Counted from the stretch's first letter, positions 45,328 to 55,566 are shown. The stretch: DNA of 64,000 nucleotides from Hoylesella enoeca JCM 12259 (GCF_000613405.1 NZ_BAIX01000002.1:1-64000), one strand, 5' to 3'. Notes: a model not told the origin generated them from the letters alone. Made by a program: numbers and translations.

Positions 45328-46377
45328 GTGAAAATTGCGTATATCGTTAATCATCTCGGACAGACGGGAGTCAATCATGTGGTGTTGGACTTAATCAAAC
45401 AGATGCAGCATCACGGTCACGACTGCCGTTTGTTTTATTTCGAGGACAACACAGAACCGATTGCCTTTCCTTGTGCAACGGAAAAGACTTCGCCTGCGGA
45501 GGGGACGATAGACTTCAATGCCTACGATGTGGTACACACCCATGGATTGAAAGCCAATCTCTATGTGCTGCGTCATAAGCCCCGCCATGGCAAGGCACGT
45601 TGCGTTGCCACCCTCCATTGTTATGTCTTCCAAGACTTTGCCGACCTCTACGGTCGCATCAAAGGTTTTCTTTTGGGACTTATCTTCTTGCTGTCGGTAT
45701 TGCGCCACGACAAGATTGTCGCACTCAGCAAAGATGCTGTGGCCTATTACAGCCGATGGCTCAGCCGGCGAAAGCTGTGTGATGCCTACAATACACGCGA
45801 TATTGACAAGTCTGAAGACTTAACCCCCGACGAACGAAAAGAAATTCTTACTTTTAAAGGCGATGACACATTGATAGGCATGAACTGTGTGCTCATTTTG
45901 CGCAAAGGTATCGACGTGATGCTCAAAGCCATGCGCCTGTTGCCCGACACTTATAAACTTTACATCGTGGGGACAGGAAAAGAAGAAGCATTATTCAAGT
46001 CCATGGTCGACAAAGATCTCGCCCCGCGCATTCACTTTGCAGGGGCTCGTCCACGTGCACATCGTTATCTCTCTCTGTACGATATCTATGCACTGCCAAG
46101 TCGCAGTGAGGGTTTCCCGTTGGCACTGCTCGAAGCCGCCGACTACGGTAAGCGGGTGGTCTGTTCCGCCTTACCCGTTGTTAAGGAATGTTTCACCGCC
46201 GATGAACTAATCACATTCCCCATGCCCTCAGAAACGGCATTGGCAGCAGCCATTCAAACAGCCATGACACGTCCGGAGCTATGCACAAACATCAAGAAAC
46301 GTTTTGACCGAGACTATTCTCCCGAAAGTTTTTATCGGAGATATATGATCATTTATCAGCACAAAGAATCTTGCTAA
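45328..46377 (+). CDS. Glycosyltransferase family 4
   Basis: 349 residues with a GTG start 2 bp after the previous stop. IVNHLGQTGVNHVVLDLI at the N-terminus, VHTHGLKAN, then LRKGIDVMLKAMRLLPD and LPSRSEGFPLALLEAADYG in the donor domain. GC-richer than the GT genes in the middle of the cluster. Confidence 0.83.
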   Translation: MKIAYIVNHLGQTGVNHVVLDLIKQMQHHGHDCRLFYFEDNTEPIAFPCATEKTSPAEGTIDFNAYDVVHTHGLKANLYVLRHKPRHGKARCVATLHCYVFQDFADLYGRIKGFLLGLIFLLSVLRHDKIVALSKDAVAYYSRWLSRRKLCDAYNTRDIDKSEDLTPDERKEILTFKGDDTLIGMNCVLILRKGIDVMLKAMRLLPDTYKLYIVGTGKEEALFKSMVDKDLAPRIHFAGARPRAHRYLSLYDIYALPSRSEGFPLALLEAADYGKRVVCSALPVVKECFTADELITFPMPSETALAAAIQTAMTRPELCTNIKKRFDRDYSPESFYRRYMIIYQHKESC

Positions 46378-46420
46378 TGCAAAGAAAGAAAACAGCAAAT
46401 CAAAAGCAATATTTTCGGTC

Positions 46421-46462
46421 GATAAAAAGATAACTTTTATCGCACAAAAGCTATCTTTTTTT
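46421..46462 (+). terminator. Hairpin with T-run and a competing hairpin
   Basis: AAAGATA/TATCTTT and CTTTT/AAAAG pair over 46426-46458, followed by T to 46462: a terminator shape after the GT4 gene. The overlapping GATAAAA (46421) can instead pair with TTTTATC (46435-46441), so two exclusive structures are possible. Confidence 0.5.
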
Positions 46463-46506
46463 CATGTGAAAAGCATTATCGCATTAAGCAAAAATACTGT
46501 TGTGTT

Positions 46507-46580
46507 GTGTAAATCCAGTTTTAGACCCGTGTAAATTCGGATTTACACCCGTGTAAATTTAAAATTAGATCCGTGTAAAA
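46507..46580. repeat. Four motif copies at 22-bp period
   Basis: GTGTAAAT starts at 46507, 46529 and 46551 and GTGTAAAA at 46573, exactly 22 bp apart. The inverse ATTTACAC at 46541-46548 makes a perfect dyad with the second copy. This lies in the 357-bp gap between the GT4 and GT2 genes, the largest break inside the cluster. No clear promoter is seen before the GT2 gene. Confidence 0.85.
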
Positions 46581-46734
46581 AAGTACGATCATGTCAAGTA
46601 CAAGACATTCATTCTCCGAAGTAGTTGTAACCTGCTTATTATCAAGTCCATTTCGGATGGAGAGAAATGCACAGCTCTGTCTATATAAAAAGAGAAACAT
46701 CCACTCCTCCATCTGAAAGCATCAAACAGAATAT

Positions 46735-47556
46735 ATGAATCAACTGAAATTCTCGGTGGCCATGTCGGTCTATAAAAACGATAACCCCGAATATGTGCAG
46801 ACAGCACTCGACAGTATCATCCAGCAAACTTGCGTACCCGACGAAATCGTATTGGTGGCCGACGGTCCCATACCCGACGCCCTGCGCGAGGTTATCGAAC
46901 GCACACGCGAACGATTCCCCCAGCTACGCCCCCTCTATCAGGAGAAGAATGCAGGGCTTGGCGAAGCGCTCAGAATAGCTGTGGAACATGCCCATTACGA
47001 CTACATTGCACGCATGGATAGCGATGACATCTCGCTGCCGGAACGCTTTGAGAAACAGATGAAATGTTTCGCTGAAGACCCTTCCCTCTCGATTGTTGGA
47101 GGCATGATCACGGAGTTCGTCGGCGAGCCTACAAATATTGTCAATGAGCGCACACTTCCATTAGACGATACGAGCATCAAGCAATTTATGACTTCGCGCT
47201 GTGGAGTTAACCATGTGACGGTTATCTTCAAGAAAAGCGATTTGATGAAAGCGGGGAATTATCAATCTGATTATCGGCAAGAGGATTATTATCTCTGGGC
47301 ACGAATGATGAGAGAAGGATGCAAGTTCTTGAATATTCCAGATGTCGTTGTTAATGTACGATCAGGAGCTAATCAATTCTCCCGTCGTGGCGGATGGAAA
47401 TATTTTAAGGATCATATGGAGATTTTCAAATTAATGTACCGCTGGAAACTCATTTCCCGCAGCCAGTTAATGAAGAATTATCTATTGAGATTCTTACAGG
47501 TGGCTTTCCCTAATCGACTGCGTACGTGGATTTACCAACACCTGCTGCGTGGATAA
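46735..47556 (+). CDS. Glycosyltransferase family 2
   Basis: 273 residues. FSVAMSVYKNDNPEYVQTAL, PDEIVLVADGPI and the DxD motif ARMDSDDISLPERFEKQ near residue 97 resemble the AmsE-type enzymes of exopolysaccharide clusters. The C-terminal part (YRQEDYYLWARMM) carries the acceptor-side ED motif. Confidence 0.86.
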   Translation: MNQLKFSVAMSVYKNDNPEYVQTALDSIIQQTCVPDEIVLVADGPIPDALREVIERTRERFPQLRPLYQEKNAGLGEALRIAVEHAHYDYIARMDSDDISLPERFEKQMKCFAEDPSLSIVGGMITEFVGEPTNIVNERTLPLDDTSIKQFMTSRCGVNHVTVIFKKSDLMKAGNYQSDYRQEDYYLWARMMREGCKFLNIPDVVVNVRSGANQFSRRGGWKYFKDHMEIFKLMYRWKLISRSQLMKNYLLRFLQVAFPNRLRTWIYQHLLRG

Positions 47557-47649
47557 AGACCTCCGACAAGGCGACCTCGGAAAATCGACTTATATTATAT
47601 AAGGAAAGCTTGGTAGACAATGATTCCGCTCAGGGAGATATAGAATAGA

Positions 47650-48785
47650 ATGGTAAATTTCAGCCATACAGAAAGTTTATTCCTAAAACTATATCGGTCG
47701 GGCGTTTGGGAAGAACCTTTGGAGCTAAATTCCTTTACAAACAGAGAAATTGATTGGAAAGGAATATTAAGGTTGGCCAAACAACAGACTGTAATAGGAT
47801 GCCTTGCTGATGGAATAGCAGAACTTCCAGAATCTGCCATTCCACAGAAAGTATATGCAAGCCTACTCAGTTGGGCTGTGGTCATACAACAGAATAATGC
47901 CCGGATGAATGCCATATTGCCTGGTCTCTTCACCGAATTAGAAACGCACGGCATCCGAACCTGGCTACTGAAAGGGCAAGGCGTGGGAATAAATTATATC
48001 CATCCACAATCACGACAGTCGGGAGATATTGATCTATTCATTATGGATCGGGCAGACTTCCGTAAGGCTAATGAGCTGATGCGCACACGTCTGCAATTGA
48101 TTGATGATTATTCCGAGACTTATTTACACGCTGCTTACATTGATAGAGGAATTCTGATCGAATTGCACGGAGATATTGTAGGACGTATTAACCACAAAAC
48201 AAATTCGCGGTTAAACAGCTGGTATCGCCAGTTTGTAAATGACTTTGAGGATCGAAGCATCACTATCGGTAATGGCAAAGTAAAACTTCCTCCGATTAAT
48301 TTTGATGCACTCTTCATCTTCATTCATTTGGTAAGGCACTACTTCGGAGGCGGAATCGGATTGCGTCAGGTGACAGATTGGATGAGATTCCTTTATGTGA
48401 TGAATGATCAGATAGATCAAGACAGGCTTTATAAAGATATTAAGTACTTAGGTTTGAATAAAGTTTGGTCTGTCTTCGGAACAATGGCAGTAGACTTTCT
48501 GGGGTGCCCACAAGAAGTAATGCCATTGTATAATCCTCAATACGCGCATCAAGGCGTCGGATTTTAAGATATATTTTAGACTCGGGAAACTTCGGCTTCC
48601 ATGATCAGCGAACGAAAAGTAATTCTCGATATTACTATATACGCAGATTCAAGGCCTTTACAGGCCATATACAAATGATGTTTCGCAATATCATTATGTT
48701 TCCGAAGGAAGCTTTTTATAGTCTCCCTTATTTCCTGAAAGATGGGTTACAACGAACTTTTGCTAATCGAAAAGCCAATAAATAG
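47650..48785 (+). CDS. Nucleotidyltransferase family protein (NTP_transf_5 type), one-base frameshift
   Basis: The open frame stops at 48567, but the next frame continues smoothly (ILRYILDSGNFGFHDQRT to KANK) to TAG at 48785. One base missing near 48558 (GCGTCGGATT) explains it and gives 378 residues. The nucleotidyltransferase core is LLKGQGVGINY followed by SGDIDLFIMD (the GS/DxD metal site) near residue 130. Such proteins are frequent at the end of Bacteroidales polysaccharide clusters; the nucleotide target is unknown. Confidence 0.72.
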
Positions 48786-48787
48786 AT

Positions 48788-49963
48788 ATGGATATGAATT
48801 GGAATGCTCTACTTTTATGCGTGGTCTTACCGTTTTTCAGTGCAATGATCCTCGTATTTTGGATACATCCCAAAATAGTTGAGATTGCTAAGAATAAAGA
48901 CATTGTAGATAAACCCAACAGACGGAAACTACAACATGAGGCCGTCCCTGTATTAGGAGGGATTGCCGTTTTCTGGGGATTAGTTTTAGGTGCAGGGCTT
49001 ACCGGCGTGTTCTTTGAGAGCAACGCACTATTCCCATCATCAGTCGCTACCACTGTCATGCTATTTTTAGGCACGACCGATGACATCTTAGGATTAAGTC
49101 CATCATTGAGATTAGTTGTAGAAATCGTTCTAATCGCCTTTGTCATCAATATGGAAGGAGTGAGCATTAATGATTTTCACGGATTATTGGGATTAGGTCA
49201 ACTTCCGCAATGGATATCGATTTCCATCTCCATTCTTGCCGGTGCCGGAATTATTAATGCTATTAATCTGATTGACGGAGTGGACGGACTCTCATCGGGC
49301 TTCTGTTTGATGGCATGCACCATTTTCTGTTTTGCGTTTGTGACTTCGGGGTCTTACAAGATGGCTACGCTCACAGCCTTATGTGCCGGATCTCTGCTCC
49401 CTTTCTTTTTGCATAATGTCTTTGGCCGGAAATCTAAGATGTTTATCGGTGACGGGGGAACACTAATGATGGGTATTCTGATGTCAGAATTTACCTTCCA
49501 CATCATAGCAACAAATTCAAAGGTGGCATTTCAATATACCAATATGGGAGTTGTTGCATTCACATTAGCAGTGTTGTCGATCCCCGTGTTCGACACCTTA
49601 CGCGTAATGACAGCTCGGATCATCAAAGGAGGTTCACCCTTCCATGCCGATAAGACACACTTACATCACCTTTTCATCGATTTAGGGTTCTCTCACGCGG
49701 GCACAGCCATCACTGTCCTCATATTAAACATGCTAAACATCTCGTGTTGGCTGGCCACATATCAATTAGGAGGAGATGCCACCGCTCAACTCCTCTGCGT
49801 GCTAATCACGGGAATCCTCACAACAACGGTACTTTATTACACCGTCAGGCATTTAGGTCCGTCTAATCCGATTATTCGAACGCTCAAATGGATCGGAAAG
49901 CACAGCCACATCGAGAACAAAAGTTATTTTCTCCGTCTTAGATTGTTGCTTGACAAGATATAG
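48788..49963 (+). CDS. wecA: Undecaprenyl-phosphate sugar-1-phosphate transferase (WecA/TagO type)
   Basis: 391 residues, about eleven membrane segments, MraY superfamily. Catalytic motifs: TTDDILGLSPSLRL, NLIDGVDGLSSG, FIGDGGTLMMGI, and the HADKTHLHHLFIDLGFSH loop. It transfers a HexNAc-1-phosphate from a UDP-sugar to undecaprenyl phosphate and so starts the repeat unit. It is the last gene of the cluster, 2 bp after the nucleotidyltransferase, and is followed by the strong terminator at 49997. Confidence 0.88.
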   Translation: MDMNWNALLLCVVLPFFSAMILVFWIHPKIVEIAKNKDIVDKPNRRKLQHEAVPVLGGIAVFWGLVLGAGLTGVFFESNALFPSSVATTVMLFLGTTDDILGLSPSLRLVVEIVLIAFVINMEGVSINDFHGLLGLGQLPQWISISISILAGAGIINAINLIDGVDGLSSGFCLMACTIFCFAFVTSGSYKMATLTALCAGSLLPFFLHNVFGRKSKMFIGDGGTLMMGILMSEFTFHIIATNSKVAFQYTNMGVVAFTLAVLSIPVFDTLRVMTARIIKGGSPFHADKTHLHHLFIDLGFSHAGTAITVLILNMLNISCWLATYQLGGDATAQLLCVLITGILTTTVLYYTVRHLGPSNPIIRTLKWIGKHSHIENKSYFLRLRLLLDKI

Positions 49964-49996
49964 GCAATCAGATTTTATCACAACTGCAAACAAAGA

Positions 49997-50036
49997 ATCG
50001 CCGTAAGTAATCCCTATAACTTACGGCGATTTTTTT
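49997..50036 (+). terminator. Terminator of the polysaccharide cluster
   Basis: Perfect 12-bp stem ATCGCCGTAAGT/ACTTACGGCGAT with a 10-nt loop and seven T. Confidence 0.93.
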
Positions 50037-50219
50037 ATACCAACGTGAGTCCGATGAGTGATCAGTATTTGAAAATTTCACGAATCGGATTACAAGCACA
50101 TATAATTCCATCGAATTCACAGTAAAAAAGACAACAGGCGTCCATCTTTTTCTATTTTCTAATCAAAATAGATGTCGAGAGATGATCAAATCTTATTTTT
50201 TTGAGCAAAAAACACGTCG

Positions 50220-50292
50220 GAAATTAACCAATTCCTTGTTCGGTTAATTTCTGACCAGCCGGAAATTAACCAATTCCCTGTTCGGTTAATTT
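50220..50292. repeat. Two tandem inverted repeats, 42-bp spacing
   Basis: AAATTAACC/GGTTAATTT at 50221-50229/50242-50250 and again at 50263-50271/50284-50292. The loops differ by one base. Centres are 42 bp apart. It lies between the convergent wecA and trxA genes. Confidence 0.9.
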
Positions 50293-50329
50293 CTGATGCA
50301 TCGACTATGCTAAAATTCCTATTTCTCCA

Positions 50330-50440
50330 TCCTATGATGTATCGGATAGTATAGTTTTATTTTAACTCAATCATTCGAGTAATTGGATGATGTGGTTTTG
50401 TCTTAACTTCATCATTCGAGTAATCGGATGGTGTGTTTTA
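50330..50440. repeat. Direct repeats, 41-bp period, 3 units
   Basis: TCATTCGAGTAAT at 50371 and 50412, and GGAT at 50344, 50385 and 50426, show a 41-bp period with a TTTT tract per unit. Dyad symmetry is weak (clearest as ATCC/GGAT in the first unit). With the preceding repeats it fills most of the ~520 bp between the two terminators; the short ORF at 50433-50633 there is not convincing. Confidence 0.8.
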
Positions 50441-50554
50441 TTTGCTTGTTTATTATAATCACGTTATATTATCTAAACAAGGCTCGGTAGAAGACATTAG
50501 AGAAACTGTATGCCGAAACGCACATGATCGTCAAGCAGATATAAGAGCGGGAAT

Positions 50555-50593
50555 TAAAAAAGGCACTGACGCAGTAATGCGTATCAGTGCCTT
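50555..50593 (-). terminator. Terminator of trxA
   Basis: Stem AAGGCACTGA/TCAGTGCCTT extended by CGCA/TGCG around GTAA, with a T-run on the minus strand. Confidence 0.9.
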
Positions 50594-50616
50594 ATTGTGT
50601 ATTGGTGGGTATTACC

Positions 50617-50931
50617 CTATAATAGGGCTTTGAACTTCTCGTCAAGAACGTCTTTGCTGGTAGCACCTACGAATTTGTCGACTACTTTGCCATCCTTAAA
50701 GAATAGGATGGTAGGAATATTGCGCACACTGAACTGTGCTGCAATTTCGTCATTCTCTTCAACATCGCACTTGCCGACAACGATCTTTCCATCGTAGTCG
50801 TTGGCCAATTCAGAGATGATCGGTCCCACCATACGGCACGGGCCGCACCACGTTGCCCATAGATCCACGACTAATGGCTTGTCGCCTGTTCTGTAACTCT
50901 CGAAGTTTTCGGTTGTGATCTTTACTTCCAT
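50617..50931 (-). CDS. trxA: Thioredoxin
   Basis: 104 residues, full thioredoxin fold with the redox motif WCGPC in LWATWCGPCRMVGP near residue 30, and the cis-Pro segment RNIPTILFF. It reduces disulfides of cytosolic proteins. Single-gene unit with its own promoter and terminator. Confidence 0.93.
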   Translation of the reverse strand: MEVKITTENFESYRTGDKPLVVDLWATWCGPCRMVGPIISELANDYDGKIVVGKCDVEENDEIAAQFSVRNIPTILFFKDGKVVDKFVGATSKDVLDEKFKALL

Positions 50932-50964
50932 TGCTTATTTCCTTGTAATGATTAATATTGTTTG

Positions 50965-50972
50965 CAAAAGTA
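50965..50972 (-). promoter_or_regulatory. -7 box for trxA
   Basis: Reverse complement is TACTTTTG, 34 bp before the start. Confidence 0.6.
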
Positions 50973-51035
50973 ATTAATTATCCATATATCAACAAGAATT
51001 GTGCCATGAAATGTCAGATCAGTATGGAGGACATT

Positions 51036-54000
51036 TCAATTGACATGGTAAGACATCCCGGGATTAACCTCAATATAAGTCACGAGCTTGTGTTTCAGAC
51101 TGATGGGACCCATTTTCGAACGCAGTAGGACATGGCTGTTATTGCCCACGTCATGTATTTGGAAATACAATTGAGTGTTGCCCGGACTGTCACGAAGCAT
51201 TGTTGAGATATCATTGACGATCGTTTCGTCTACGGAGGTGGTGTCCATGGTGATAGTGAACTTCTCGATTCGCTGATCCTTTACCGTTTGGAGATACTGT
51301 ATATCGGATATCTTGAAGTCGTAATAGTCGCTATCCCGATATTTCTGCACGCATTTAGCAGTGATGAACACTGTGCTACCTTCGACGAGCATCCCTTTCC
51401 ATCTCCCCCACTCTTCCCCGAAAAAAGCAAGTTCGCCGGAGCCTTCGAAATCCTCGATGGTAACAAATCCACATGGTTTCCCCGTTTTAGTAAACTTGGA
51501 TTTGGTGCCGGTCACGATGCCCCCGATAACAATCTGATCTTTCTTTGACAGCGACACTTTGTCATCTAACTCAGTGCAGTGCGTGTTGCACATCGCCTTG
51601 AGGATGATATCAAATTCGTCCAAAGGATGAGCAGACAGATATATGCCCACAAGATCGCGTTCGCGGTTCAGCGTTTCGATGGTGCTCCAAGGCTCTGCCT
51701 GCGGCACTTGTGGCGTGGCAATCTCTATGGCTTCGGTCGATCCGAATAAAGAATTCTGTGCTTGCGACTGTTCTTGTTGATACAGTTGTCCATAGCGGAT
51801 CAACGAATCAAGGAAGCTATCGCCCTTGGCATTGATGCCGAAATAGTTTTGTCGTGCAATCTCAAAACTATCAAAACCGCCACTGAGTGCCAGACTCTCA
51901 AACGCCTTCCGATTGACGACACTAAGATTGACACGCTCGGCAAGGTCGAATACACTTTTATATGTGCCATTCTTTTCTCTCTCATCAATAATGGTTTGGG
52001 CCGCCGCATCCCCCATTCCCTTAATGGCAGCCAATCCGAAACGAATTGCTCCGTGTGAGTTGACACTAAACTTCTGTCTGCTCTCGTTGACATCGGGACC
52101 GAGACACTCTATACCATTGCCCGGCACTCGTCCATCAGTTTGGTAATCTCGCTATATTAGCCAGATTTCGGCTCATCACCGCAGCCATATACTCGGCCGG
52201 ATAATGCGCTTTGAGATAGGCCGTTTGATAAGCCACCCATGAATAACACGTGGCGTGGCTCTTATTGAAGGCATAAGAAGCAAACTTCTCCCAATCTGCC
52301 CAAATCTTCTCCAACACTTTCGGATCATAGCCATTGCGCTTTCCACCTTCGACAAACTTCGGTTTCATGGCCTCGACAATGGCTTTTTTCTTCTTTCCCA
52401 TCGCCTTTCGGAGCGCATCGCTTTCACCTCTCGTAAAACCGGCAAGCTGCCGTGAGAGAAGCATCACTTGCTCTTGATAGACTGTGATGCCATAAGTGTC
52501 TTTGAGATATTTCTCCATGCAAGGAATATCATAGGCTATCTTAGCGGGATCGCGTTTACGAGCGATGAAATCGGGAATATAATCCATCGGTCCCGGTCGA
52601 TAAAGCGCATTCATCGCAATGAGATCTTCGAAAACCGTAGGATGTAACTCTCGCAGATATTTTTGCATACCGGCAGACTCAAATTGGAATGTTCCTACGG
52701 TGCGGCCGTCGCAATACAATTTATAGGTTAAGGGATCATCGATCGGAATATGATCGAGATCCACCTCTATCCCAGTACTCATCTTGACATTCTCAACGGC
52801 TTCTTTTAAGATAGATAAGGTCTTCAAGCCGAGGAAGTCCATCTTGATCAATCCCGTAGATTCTATGACATGTCCGTCATACTGCGTGCAATGGAGTTTA
52901 TGCCCGGGATCTGATTTATCTTCGGCAACCGACACCGGCACCCAATCGCTGATAGGATCACGACAGATGATGAAGCCGCACGCATGGATTCCGGTTCCTC
53001 TCACTGTGCCTTCCAACATCTTGGCATAAGTCATCGTGTTATGAAGTCGGGTGTCGTTGCTGGCTTCTGCTTCCCGAAGTTCAGGTATACTTTTGATCGC
53101 ATTGGGAAGATTCATTTTCAATCCATCGGGAAGCCTATCTGGGATAACCTTGCAAAGATGATTCGCTACATCCAAAGGCAATTTCTCCACACGGGCCACA
53201 TCCTTGATAGAGTTCTTCGTAGCCATCGTTCCGAAGGTGATGATATGTGCGCAATTATCGTGTCCATATTTGTCTTCCACCCATTCCAAGACACGGTTCC
53301 GACCGTCATCATCGAAATCTGTATCGATATCCGGCAACGAGATTCGATCGGGATTGAGGAATCTCTCGAACAGAAGATCATATTTAATCGGGTCTATCTT
53401 CGTAATGCCCAAGCAATAAGCAACCACCGAACCTGCTGCGGAGCCACGCCCCGGGCCCACCATCACATTGAGTTGATCACGTGCAGAGTTGATGAAATCT
53501 TGCACAATGAGGAAATAACCGGGGAAACCCATTGTCTTCATGACATGCAGTTCGAAATTGATTCGTTCGGTCACCTCATCGGTAAGCGGCTCTCCATAAC
53601 ATTTCCGCGCACCCGTATAAGCCAGCTCCGCTAAGTAATCTGCTTCGAATTTAATCCGATAGAGTTTGTCTATACCGCCTAACTTCTCCACTTTTTGTTC
53701 CCCTTCTTCACGCGGCAACTGGTTTTCGCCGTTTTCATCGCTGGTAAACTCGTCGAAGAGTTGTTGTGGAGTGAATCGCTTCCGCCATTCCTCCTCTGTA
53801 CCAAACGACTCAGGAATAGGGAAGAATGGCATGATTGGGCCATGCTCAATATCATAAAATTCCACCTTGTCTAATATCTCCAACGTGTTAGCCATAGCCT
53901 CGGGAATGTCTGAAAAGACTTCGTTCATCTCCTCACGCGTTTTAAACCACTCCTGTTTGGAATACCGCATGCGATTGGGATCATCGAGGTCCTTGCCCGT

Positions 54001-54740
54001 GGAGATACACAACAGATGGTCATGAGCTTCTGCATTCTCCCTGTCTACGAAGTGTGCATCATTGGTACATATCAGTTTGATGCCATACTCCTGTGCAAAC
54101 TTGATCATCATCGATTGGCTTTCTGCTGCATCGGGAAAGCCTCCCGGTTAGCAACCAAATTCGGATCTTTCACCTCATGGCGCTGAAGCTCCAAGTAATA
54201 GTCAGCTCCAAACACGCGGTGATACCATTCCACAGCTTCCCGCGCACCTTCGATATCGTCTTTGATAATCTTTCGCGGCACCTCGCCAGCTATGCAAGCA
54301 GAACACACAATGAGTCCTTCGTGATAACGTTCGAGATCTTCACGATCAGTGCGAGGTCGCATATAGTAACCGTCTACCCATGAACGCGAGACGAGTTTGA
54401 TGAGATTCTTATAGCCTTGATAGTTCTTGGCGAGCACGATCAGATGATAGCCGCTCATGTCACCGTTTTCTTTCACCTTATCAGTCTTATGATGTCGAGC
54501 CACATACATCTCACAACCCAAGATCGGTTTGAAAGGTTCTTTACCCGCATCGCGACGCTTACCGTTAATCTTGTTACAGTAATCAAAGAATTCCTTGATA
54601 CCAAACATATCGCCGTGATCAGTGATAGCCATACCCCGCATACCATCGTTCACGGCTTTGTCTACCAATCGAGGAATGCTCGACTGGCCGTCTAAGATAG
54701 AATAATAAGTGTGAACGTGCAGGTGTATATAATCTTCCAT
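51036..54740 (-). CDS. dnaE: DNA polymerase III alpha subunit, three one-base frameshifts
   Basis: Replicative polymerase. PHP domain at the start (HLHVHTYYSILDGQ, ITDHGDMFG), polymerase centre VGPGRGSAAGS and PDIDTDFDDDGRNRVLEWV, then the finger, HhH and OB-fold parts (IVIGGIVTGTKSKFTKTGK). Three frames must be joined: near 54111 (KANR then MIKFAQEYGIKL), near 52152 (LANIA then EITKLMDECRAM) and near 52121 (then GIECLGPDVNESRQ). Each needs one added base; together they give 1235 residues, a normal DnaE length. The gene is essential and conserved throughout, so errors in the sequence are the likely cause. Confidence 0.88.
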
Positions 54741-54768
54741 TGCCCTAAATCCTGATTAAAATCGAGCG

Positions 54769-54776
54769 TAAAGTTA
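54769..54776 (-). promoter_or_regulatory. Weak -7 box for dnaE
   Basis: Reverse complement is TAACTTTA, one base off TAnnTTTG, about 30 bp before the start. Confidence 0.4.
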
Positions 54777-54839
54777 CGGATTAAGGTCGAAACAGCCAAA
54801 GAAAGGATTCAAAAATTTGTGGGATAGCTGAAAAAGATC

Positions 54840-54847
54840 TATCTTTG
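54840..54847 (+). promoter_or_regulatory. -7 box for psd-pssA
   Basis: TATCTTTG, 27 bp before the ATG at 54875; it excludes the longer frame from 54845. Confidence 0.65.
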
Positions 54848-54874
54848 CAAACAGTTTTACACATAGACGCTACT

Positions 54875-55566
54875 ATGGGCAATAAAATCAAGAAGCTGAA
54901 AAAGATACGAATCCATCGAGAAGGCACGTCAACACTCCTTTACGGCGGCATAGCCGTCATCATCATATCCGCTCTTGCATGGTTCGTTTCCGATTCAAAG
55001 ATTCCTTTCGGAATATGTCTCGTGGTGCTGGGAGCGGCCTATGCCATCGTCGTGAACTTCTATCAGTGCCCCATCAGATATTTCAGTGAAGATGAAACCG
55101 ACAAGATCGTTGTGGCTCCGGCCGACGGCAGGGTCGTGGTCATCGAGGAAGTAGAAGAAAACACTTATTTTCATGATAAGCGACTGATGGTATCAATTTT
55201 TATGAGTCTCTTCAACGTACACGCCAACTGGTTCCCTGTTGACGGCCGGGTTAAATTTGTTCGTCACCAGGATGGTAACTATCACAAGGCATGGTTACCC
55301 AAAGCCAGTGAGGAAAACGAGCATGCCGATATTATGATCACCACTTTTGACGGTGTGGATATTCTCTGCCGACAAATTGCCGGAGCCGTTGCGCGACGCA
55401 TCGTGACTTATGCCAAGGAAGGCGAAGAGTGCTTCATCGACGAGCACCTGGCTTTATCAAGCTCGGTTCACGCGTGGATGTCTTCCTCCCCTTAGGCACA
55501 GAGATCTGTGTCAAAATGGGGCAGAGCACAGTAGGCGACCAAACCGTAATTGCAAGACTGCAATGA
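54875..55566 (+). CDS. psd: Phosphatidylserine decarboxylase, one-base frameshift
   Basis: Makes phosphatidylethanolamine in the inner membrane. Two membrane segments near residues 20-60, then [15 protein letters not shown], the conserved [18 protein letters not shown], and [13 protein letters not shown]. The open frame runs into [10 protein letters not shown] and stops; with one base added near 55452 (CTGGCTTT to CTGGGCTTT) it becomes [20 protein letters not shown], restoring the LGS self-cleavage site that forms the pyruvoyl group, and ends at 55566 with 230 residues. The stop overlaps the pssA start (ATGA). Confidence 0.85.

Noticed and set aside
50433-50633. Small ORF between wecA and trxA
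   Set aside because: Starts in the 41-bp repeats and runs across the trxA terminator.
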